DNA of 6,275 nucleotides from Clostridia bacterium (GTDB lineage: Bacteria > Bacillota > Clostridia > Christensenellales > Aristaeellaceae): assembly GCA_900754755.1 (NCBI GenBank), contig CAAEEC010000078.1, forward strand, positions 1 to 6,275, written 5' to 3'. Positions 1-6,275 of the stretch are shown here, piece by piece. A program made the position numbers and the translations under genes. The notes beneath the pieces are model-generated. The model was given only the letters and a program-made list of their open reading frames with translations, made no database searches and had not been told where the DNA came from. The first letter of the stretch is position 1. The number at the start of each line of letters is the position of its first letter.

Positions 1-13
1 CGCACGAAGGCCG

Positions 14-26
14 CCGCCAGTGGCGG
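14..26. repeat. Small GC hairpin before repeat copy A
   Basis: CCGCC (14-18) and GGCGG (22-26) form a perfect five-pair stem around AGT. It is followed by AAACAGG. The equivalent hairpin before copy B is at 175-191. Confidence 0.6.
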
Positions 27-37
27 AAACAGGCCGT

Positions 38-110
38 AGTAAGCCCAATGAGCAAGGGAGAGCCGCAAGCGAACTTGTGAGCGCATCGAAACGACCATTG
101 CGAATTGTGG
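38..110. repeat. Repeat core copy A
   Basis: The copy begins AGTAAGCCCAATGAGCAAGG and ends ACCATTGCGAATTGTGG. Inside it CGCAAG and CTTGTG (65-80 region) can form a six-pair stem over a CGAA loop. It aligns with copies B and C with small indels. It is preceded by the hairpin at 14-26. Confidence 0.75.
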
Positions 111-174
111 AATGCTGGCAGCGAAGCTGACTGAGGAACAGCACGAAGCGCGCGCCCTGTGGGACGGAGCTTCG

Positions 175-191
175 CCGCGCGCAGTGCGCGG
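175..191. repeat. Small GC hairpin before repeat copy B
   Basis: CCGCGC (175-180) and GCGCGG (186-191) form a perfect six-pair stem around GCAGT, followed by AACAGG. The loop keeps the AGT seen at 19-21 while both stem arms differ from the 14-26 hairpin, as expected if pairing is what is kept. Confidence 0.6.
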
Positions 192-206
192 AACAGGCGA
201 AGCGGA

Positions 207-271
207 AGTCCAATGAACAAGGGAGCGTTGCAAGCCGTTAGGCGCTGCAAGGCGACCATTGTGAATTGTGG
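207..271. repeat. Repeat core copy B
   Basis: The copy begins AGTCCAATGAACAAGGGAG, lacking about three bases against copies A and C, and ends ACCATTGTGAATTGTGGA. Its internal hairpin uses different bases from copy A: TTGCA (228-232) pairs with TGCAA (246-250), and GCC (234-236) with GGC (241-243) over a GTTA loop. The hairpin at 175-191 precedes it in the same place as 14-26 precedes copy A. Confidence 0.75.
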
Positions 272-286
272 AACGAAGCAGCGCGG

Positions 287-357
287 AGTAAGCCCAATGA
301 AGCAGGGAGTGCCACAAGCGAGCTTGCGAGCGCAGTGGGACGACCATGCTGAATTGA
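287..357. repeat. Repeat core copy C
   Basis: The copy begins AGTAAGCCCAATGAAGCAGG and ends near CTGAATTGAGG. The internal hairpin is CAAGC-GA-GCTTG (315-326). It follows copy B after only 80 bases, against 169 bases between A and B, so the intervening GC hairpin module is missing here. Confidence 0.75.
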
Positions 358-437
358 GGGGTCGCCCATGCGGACTTCGCTCCGTGTCTTCGGGGGCTTC
401 GGCTCTCTCGCGCTCTCCCCTGGGTTTTTGACGGTCT

Positions 438-465
438 ATGGCCGCCAGGTTTTTCTGGCGGCCAT
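438..465 (-). terminator. Strong hairpin after the M15 peptidase gene, probable terminator
   Basis: ATGGCCGCCAG (438-448) and CTGGCGGCCAT (455-465) form a perfect 11-pair stem around a six-base loop. It lies 11 bases past the stop of the minus-strand peptidase gene, the position expected for its terminator. Neither strand has a proper U-run after the stem; on the minus strand the next bases read AGACCGTCAAAAA. It may therefore act as a weak or factor-aided terminator, an mRNA 3' end stabiliser, or part of the adjoining repeat region. Confidence 0.6.
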
Positions 466-475
466 GCTTTATGGG

Positions 476-1720
476 TTATGGAATGAGATTCACGCTCGGG
501 TTTTGCGGAATCTCCGTGAGCGTAAAGTGCATGGGGTCGCAGGGCTCGCTAAAATAATAGCCCCAATAGAACCCCGCCGGTTCAAAGGCGATTTCGTACA
601 GCAAACAGTTTTTCAACGCGTCGGGAACGGCCGCGCCGTTCGCGGGGGGCTCGCCCGCGTAATCGAAATTGTAAATGCGGGTTTCCCCTGTGAAACCTTC
701 GCCCGCATAGGAAAGGCGCGCCATGGCGTCCGCGATGGTTTGCCGGTTTTCCTCGCTCATGCGGTTTACGGGCAGGGCGGAATTGATGTCGATGGCCGTG
801 CCAAAGCTGTGCGAGGACACGAATTCCCCGCCCGCGGTAAAGCGTGGATTGTAGGCCCCGTCGCCCAGGTTGTACATCACCAGATCCATCAGCGGGCAGG
901 AGCGCGTTTCCCCGGTTTGGTAGGTGATGGACACGATGGAGCCGCGGATGGCGCTCATGGCCGCCTCAAAATTGGGCAGCGCCTGGCGGTGTACCGGGAA
1001 GGTCACGCCGTATAGATAAGAGAAATCCACGATGTTTTCCTCCACCCACGCGGGGTTTACGTTCAACTCGCCATCGATCCATTCATAGGGGAATAGATAG
1101 CTCTCGTTGCCAAAGAACGCGTCCAGCGCCGCCGCGTCTTCCACTTGTTCTTTTGTCAGGTTTGTCCATGCGTGTTCCACCACTTGAAAGGTAACGTCCC
1201 ACACGTTCACGCTGCCCATCGCCGTATTGATATCGATGGTAAAGCGTTTTTCGCCGGGCGTGAGCAGGCCGAACATCACCTGGGAATCGATGTTGGCGAG
1301 CGGATAGCGGTATTCGCTATTCACCGTTTGCGAAACGAGGATCTCATCGCCCGCCGCGTCGCCCACGCGCACGGTGATTTCATAAATGGGATAGCGCGAA
1401 TAAATGGTGCCGGTGAGCGCGAAACTGTCGCCTTGATAGTGCGTGGTCAGGCGGCTGATGCCATAGAGATAGGCGATGGCGTTTGGGTCGCGCACCACCA
1501 CAAAGCACGAATCGTCCGCGCTGGTAACGTTTCCTGTGCCCTGCGCCGTGCCGGTGAGCGCCGTGCCCGAAATGGACGCGATCCCCTCCGCGCCGGATAT
1601 GGCCTCGCCAAAATCATAGGTTTCTCCCACAACGATCTGGATGGAATCCGGCAATTCCGCCAGCGCGCCCGGGGCGGCCAGCAGCAGGGCCAGGATGGCC
1701 AGGATCATTCGTTTCATCAT
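476..1720 (-). CDS. Secreted M15-family zinc peptidase, D-Ala-D-Ala carboxypeptidase type
   Basis: This 414-residue protein probably trims peptidoglycan stem peptides outside the membrane. Residues 1-21 are a signal peptide: MMKRM, a hydrophobic Leu/Ala run, then a signal peptidase I site after ALA. Residues about 22-185 look beta-rich and extracellular with no catalytic motif I recognise, perhaps Ig-like or wall-targeting. The C-terminal catalytic domain has the M15 zinc signature: SSHSFGTAIDIN gives His304 and Asp311, and CDPMHFTL gives His398. The WGYYF segment at about 386 matches the WGG.W region before the last ligand in this family. The start was chosen at 1720 because GGGGGTGAT (1725-1733) sits six bases before it; an adjacent ATG at 1717 is equally placed. 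The longer reading frame back to 1942 runs through both divergent promoters. The gene is monocistronic and divergent from pgsA. It could act on D-Ala-D-Ala (VanY-like) or on L-Ala-D-Glu; the sequence does not decide. Confidence 0.88.
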   Translation of the reverse strand: MMKRMILAILALLLAAPGALAELPDSIQIVVGETYDFGEAISGAEGIASISGTALTGTAQGTGNVTSADDSCFVVVRDPNAIAYLYGISRLTTHYQGDSFALTGTIYSRYPIYEITVRVGDAAGDEILVSQTVNSEYRYPLANIDSQVMFGLLTPGEKRFTIDINTAMGSVNVWDVTFQVVEHAWTNLTKEQVEDAAALDAFFGNESYLFPYEWIDGELNVNPAWVEENIVDFSYLYGVTFPVHRQALPNFEAAMSAIRGSIVSITYQTGETRSCPLMDLVMYNLGDGAYNPRFTAGGEFVSSHSFGTAIDINSALPVNRMSEENRQTIADAMARLSYAGEGFTGETRIYNFDYAGEPPANGAAVPDALKNCLLYEIAFEPAGFYWGYYFSEPCDPMHFTLTEIPQNPSVNLIP

Positions 1721-1738
1721 TTGTATCACCCCCATGGC

Positions 1739-1768
1739 ATTATACCATGCCAGTGCGGCCGCGCGCAA
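1739..1768 (-). promoter_or_regulatory. Extended -10 sigma-A promoter of the M15 peptidase gene
   Basis: On the minus strand a perfect TATAAT (1744-1739) is preceded by TGG, an extended -10. A weak -35, TTGCGC (1768-1763), lies 18 bases upstream. Transcription should start near 1732-1735. The leader would then be only about 12-15 bases, with the ribosome binding site GGGGGTGAT at its very 5' end. Confidence 0.75.
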
Positions 1769-1778
1769 GTCCGCGCGC
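1761..1778. repeat. GC palindrome over the -35 region of the peptidase promoter
   Basis: GCGCGC (1761-1766) and GCGCGC (1773-1778) flank AAGTCC, making an inverted repeat that covers the -35 box (1763-1768). It could be an operator, but alternating GC is common by chance in this GC-rich DNA. Confidence 0.3.
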
Positions 1779-1839
1779 ATGGAAGCTTCTGGCGCGCCTT
1801 GGCAGGGCAAATTTTTTTGGCAAAGCCGCATTTCCGCCA

Positions 1840-1868
1840 TTGACAAGCCGCCATTCTTGCGGTATGCT
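1840..1868 (+). promoter_or_regulatory. Sigma-A promoter of pgsA
   Basis: Consensus TTGACA (1840-1845) and TATGCT (1863-1868) are 17 bases apart. The expected start is near 1875, giving a leader of about 20 bases before the pgsA ATG. Confidence 0.85.
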
Positions 1869-1895
1869 AGAGTGAGGAAGGATGTTGAAGCAAGC

Positions 1896-2438
1896 ATGAA
1901 GAAAAACCTCAATCTGCCAAACGCGCTCACTTTTTTGCGCATACTGATGATCCCGGCTGTTTATATAACGTATTATCAGCTTCCCGAACGCCGCTGGATT
2001 GCGCTGGTGATTTACCTGCTAGCCAGTTTCACGGATTTTTTGGATGGCTATCTGGCCCGCAAATGGAACCAGATCACTTCTTTTGGCAAGCTCTTTGATC
2101 CGCTGGCGGACAAGCTGATCGTTTTGACGGTGCTCTATTGCCTGGCCGACACGGATTACGCGCCCTGGTGGGTGTTTTTCCTGATGCTGGGCAAGGAGAT
2201 CCTGATGGTGCTCGGCTCGCTGCTTATGCTGGGCAAAAAGGTCGTGGTCAAGAGCAATATCTATGGCAAAACCGCCACTTGCCTGTTCATTGCCGCCATC
2301 GCGCTGGCGTTCCCCTGGCACAACGTCGCGGCGCTTTTCACGGTTGGCCACGTGCTGCTGTACATCGCGCTGGCGGCTTCGCTGGTTTCTATGGGCATAT
2401 ACGCCTATCAGGCCGTTAAAATTCGGCCAAACGCTTGA
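1896..2438 (+). CDS. pgsA: CDP-diacylglycerol--glycerol-3-phosphate 3-phosphatidyltransferase
   Basis: PgsA is an integral membrane enzyme that joins CDP-diacylglycerol and sn-glycerol-3-phosphate to give phosphatidylglycerophosphate and CMP, the committed step to phosphatidylglycerol and cardiolipin. The 180-residue length is normal for Firmicutes. The start MKKNLNLPNALTFLRI is typical of the family. The CDP-alcohol phosphotransferase motif DG-x2-AR-x8-G-x3-D-x3-D is intact at residues 50-72 (Asp50, Gly51, Ala54, Arg55, Gly64, Asp68, Asp72), with Asp47 before it. Hydrophobic segments lie near 33-47, 74-84, 91-112, 125-140 and 148-172. The ATG at 1896 was chosen because the frame upstream runs through the promoter. 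The ribosome binding site is GAGGAAGG (1874-1881), rather far from the ATG at about 14 bases; the nearer ATG at 1882 is out of frame. No terminator follows; the valS promoter overlaps the stop codon. Confidence 0.95.
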   Translation: MKKNLNLPNALTFLRILMIPAVYITYYQLPERRWIALVIYLLASFTDFLDGYLARKWNQITSFGKLFDPLADKLIVLTVLYCLADTDYAPWWVFFLMLGKEILMVLGSLLMLGKKVVVKSNIYGKTATCLFIAAIALAFPWHNVAALFTVGHVLLYIALAASLVSMGIYAYQAVKIRPNA

Positions 2439-2463
2439 CGGAAGGGCTTTCAGCCGCTATAAT
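2435..2463 (+). promoter_or_regulatory. Sigma-A promoter of the T-box/valS unit
   Basis: TTGACG (2435-2440) and a perfect TATAAT (2458-2463) are 17 bases apart. The -35 box contains the pgsA stop codon TGA (2436-2438). Transcription should start near 2470, just before T-box Stem I. Confidence 0.88.
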
Positions 2464-2469
2464 AAAATC

Positions 2470-2693
2470 ACATATTCGCCTGCGAGGGAGAGGAGTACGC
2501 GCGATCCGGCCAGCAGAGAGGGCGGTTCACCGGCTGAAAGGCCGCCTGGGATGGGATGCGCGGAAGGTCGCTCCGGAGGGGGCGCGGTGAGGTTTGCTTA
2601 GCCGCGCCGGGGTTGCGCCCCTTATCGCGCGGGAAAGACACAAGTAAGGTGGTACCGCGGCACGTTCGCCCTTAGCGAGCGCGCCGCTTTTTT
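2470..2693 (+). promoter_or_regulatory. T-box leader sensing uncharged tRNA-Val
   Basis: The leader reads the charging state of tRNA-Val and lets transcription continue into valS when the tRNA is uncharged. In Stem I, GGAG (2487-2490) pairs with CTCC (2571-2574) and CGCGC (2498-2502) with GCGCG (2558-2562). They enclose a specifier loop with the loop-E pair AGTA (2494-2497) and GAA (2563-2565). The specifier is GTC (2567-2569), a valine codon. The distal arm carries the usual AGAGAG (2515-2520). A hairpin GGCGCGG (2581-2587)/CCGCGCC (2602-2608) and a small GGGG/CCCC hairpin (2609-2621) follow. The T-box sequence AAGGTGGTACCGCGG is at 2646-2660. The antiterminator has AAGG (2646-2649) with CCTT (2670-2673), a seven-base TGGTACC bulge, and GCG (2657-2659) with CGC (2667-2669). 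The bulge TGGT can pair with an ACCA tRNA end. The start position is inferred from the promoter. Confidence 0.95.
2657..2693 (+). terminator. T-box-controlled intrinsic terminator before valS
   Basis: GCGGC (2657-2661) and CGTTCGC (2663-2669) pair with GCGAGCG (2675-2681) and GCCGC (2683-2687), with one A-C mismatch and one G-T pair, followed by TTTTTT (2688-2693). Its left arm shares bases with the antiterminator, so the two folds exclude each other. It is also the first terminator downstream of pgsA. Confidence 0.93.
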
Positions 2694-2719
2694 GACCGCA
2701 AGGGAGGATTGGACGAGCA

Positions 2720-5344
<2,625 letters not shown>

Positions 5345-5353
5345 TCCCATTTT

Positions 5354-5387
5354 GCGCCGCCCCGGCAGAACCGGGGCGGCGCGTTTT
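5354..5387 (+). terminator. Intrinsic terminator of valS
   Basis: GCGCCGCCCCGG (5354-5365) and CCGGGGCGGCGC (5371-5382) form a perfect 12-pair stem with a CAGAA loop, followed by G and TTTT. It begins nine bases after the valS stop and isolates valS from the next gene. Confidence 0.93.
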
Positions 5388-5485
5388 GGCATCTAGGCGC
5401 GCAGTGACATTTTCGCCCAGAAAAAAATCGATTGGGGCAGCGGTTGAATGGGCCGTTGACTCGCCTACCACTGTGCGGCGAAACA

Positions 5486-5514
5486 TTGACAGCCCCATGG
5501 CGCTGTGCTACAAT
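5486..5514 (+). promoter_or_regulatory. Sigma-A promoter of the secreted orphan gene
   Basis: A perfect TTGACA (5486-5491) and TACAAT (5509-5514) are 17 bases apart, with TGC before the -10 as an extended -10. The expected start is near 5521. The spacer from 5388 to 5485 holds nothing else that I recognise. Confidence 0.85.
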
Positions 5515-5534
5515 GCAGGTAAGATATAGGATGC

Positions 5535-5543
5535 AGGGGAGGG
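5535..5543 (+). promoter_or_regulatory. Ribosome binding site that fixes the start at 5550
   Basis: AGGGGAGGG ends directly against the ATG at 5544, leaving no spacing, but lies six bases before the in-frame ATG at 5550. The second ATG is therefore the likely start. Confidence 0.75.
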
Positions 5544-5549
5544 ATGGCA

Positions 5550-6245
5550 ATGCGGTTTAGAGTGGCGGCTTTTGTGCTGGCGCTTGGGTGGTTTTTCGCC
5601 TGTTGCGCCTGCGCGGAGGGAGACGTTTCCAGCGAAATTTTGGAATATGCCCTGCAAGCGCGGGCGGATTTGAGCGCGGTTGGCCAGGGTCTGGATGCCA
5701 GGGCGCTGTTTCCGGAGGCCGGTGAGTTTGGCGGCCGGGAATCGGCTTTGATCGACTTTTTGCGCGAGGGGCTGCGAAAAGCGCCCGAAAAATGCCTGGT
5801 GCTGGTGGGGAGCGATCCAGAAAGGCTTTGGGCTGCGGAAAATTTGAGCGCCAAGATCAGCGGCGCGGACTTTAGCGTGCTGGGGCCGGCGCTTTGCCTG
5901 GCGCCGTTGAGCGCCGCGCAGGAGCTAGAGACCGGCGGAGTGTGCTGCGGCTTGATGGATGCTTACAGTCTGTACGATACCTTTCCCTGCGAGTGGGATT
6001 TTCGCCTCGCCTATGCGATACAGATTGCCACATTGGAAGAACCGATTCTCGTAACAGCGCTATATCGCGAGGAAACGGGAGCGGTTTTTGCCAAAACCCA
6101 GGCGCTTATCGCCTCGCAAGTGGATGTGCTAACCGCATATTTGCTGGCAAACATCGAGGCATTTTGGGGGAAGGATTCCTTTGCGTCTACTTTTTATGTG
6201 TGGCAAGAGGATGGGAGCTTTGCGAAAGCAGCGAGGGGGTTTTGA
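5550..6245 (+). CDS. Secreted protein of unknown function
   Basis: I do not recognise a family for this 231-residue protein. Residues 1-22 form a signal peptide: MRFR, the hydrophobic stretch AAFVLALGWFFACC, then A-C-A before Glu23, a fair signal peptidase I site. The cysteines at 18-19 do not form a good lipobox, so a lipoprotein is possible but less likely. The mature part has no further membrane segment, is acidic, and carries Cys at 82, 116, 132, 133 and 147, which could form disulfides outside the cell. KCLVLVGSDPERLW (81-94) looks like a beta-strand/turn, and residues 155-205 seem mostly helical. The gene has its own strong promoter and follows the valS terminator, so it is not co-transcribed with valS. 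Only 30 bases follow its stop in the window, so a downstream partner or terminator cannot be judged. Coding is supported by the promoter, ribosome binding site and signal peptide together. Confidence 0.82.
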   Translation: MRFRVAAFVLALGWFFACCACAEGDVSSEILEYALQARADLSAVGQGLDARALFPEAGEFGGRESALIDFLREGLRKAPEKCLVLVGSDPERLWAAENLSAKISGADFSVLGPALCLAPLSAAQELETGGVCCGLMDAYSLYDTFPCEWDFRLAYAIQIATLEEPILVTALYREETGAVFAKTQALIASQVDVLTAYLLANIEAFWGKDSFASTFYVWQEDGSFAKAARGF

Positions 6246-6275
6246 CGGGGAGAAAACGGCATTCCGCAAATCCAC

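Larger units (their letters stand above)
1..430. repeat. Intergenic region of imperfect structured direct repeats, no gene
   Basis: This stretch shows no credible coding sequence. It consists of imperfect repeats of a module with a hairpin, an AACAGG-like box, an AGTAAGCCCAATGA-like box, a GGGAG box, a second small hairpin, and a GACCATTG.GAATTG box. Three core copies lie at 38-110, 207-271 and 287-357. A longer unit is visible at 1-110 and again at about 140-271, because GCACGAAG and a GC hairpin precede both cores. The part from 362 to 430 is pyrimidine-rich on the plus strand and may be the end of the element. Transcribed strand and function are unknown. It resembles a dispersed genomic repeat family, but that is inferred; only this window is visible. 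Confidence 0.75.

Noticed and set aside
1..430. CRISPR array or insertion sequence
   Set aside because: Copies are too diverged and unevenly spaced for CRISPR, and no transposase frame or terminal inverted repeats are visible.
159..431. Open frame of 90 codons on the plus strand in the left region
   Set aside because: It runs through repeat copies B and C, is Arg/Ser-rich, has no ribosome binding site, and would encode the repeats themselves.
368..1843. Plus-strand open frames opposite the M15 peptidase gene
   Set aside because: They are His/Arg/Ala/Gly-rich antisense frames typical of GC-rich genes; the minus strand has a promoter, ribosome binding site, signal peptide and zinc motif.
1641..1895. 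Upstream extension of the pgsA frame
   Set aside because: It would include the pgsA promoter and overlap the divergent peptidase gene; the family N-terminus begins at 1896.
1721..1942. Upstream extension of the peptidase frame
   Set aside because: It would cover both divergent promoters and the start of pgsA, and would bury the signal peptide inside the protein.
5456..5484. Second promoter starting with TTGACT before the orphan gene
   Set aside because: No acceptable -10 lies at the right distance; the TTGACA at 5486 is far better.

Overview
The window looks like chromosomal DNA of a GC-rich, low-complexity-free Firmicutes/Clostridia-type bacterium. The evidence is a tRNA-sensing T-box leader with an intrinsic terminator, strong sigma-A promoters with 17-18 bp spacers, GGAGG-type ribosome binding sites, and a Firmicutes-sized PgsA. 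The exact lineage cannot be read from the sequence; a gut-type Clostridia relative is only an inference.

Layout. Positions 1 to about 430 hold no credible gene. They carry three imperfect copies of a structured intergenic repeat with small hairpins whose stems change sequence but keep pairing. A perfect 11-bp hairpin (438-465) follows, then a minus-strand gene (476-1720) for a secreted zinc peptidase of family M15 (D-Ala-D-Ala carboxypeptidase type) with an N-terminal beta-rich extracellular region. A 175-bp divergent promoter region separates it from plus-strand pgsA (1896-2438), the phosphatidylglycerophosphate synthase. The -35 box of the next promoter overlaps the pgsA stop codon. That promoter drives a T-box leader with a GUC (valine) specifier and a terminator/antiterminator switch (about 2470-2693), which controls valS (2720-5344), valyl-tRNA synthetase. 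A strong terminator (5354-5387) closes valS. An independent extended -10 promoter then drives a gene for a secreted protein of unknown function (5550-6245).

How the parts fit. These are mostly separate transcription units placed close together, not one operon. Two concern the cell envelope (peptidoglycan trimming outside the membrane, phosphatidylglycerol synthesis in it), one is translation machinery under amino-acid control, and one is an exported orphan. No terminator is visible between pgsA and the T-box, so the T-box terminator probably also ends pgsA transcripts. The parts least explained by known families are the structured repeats at the left end and the secreted orphan at the right end.
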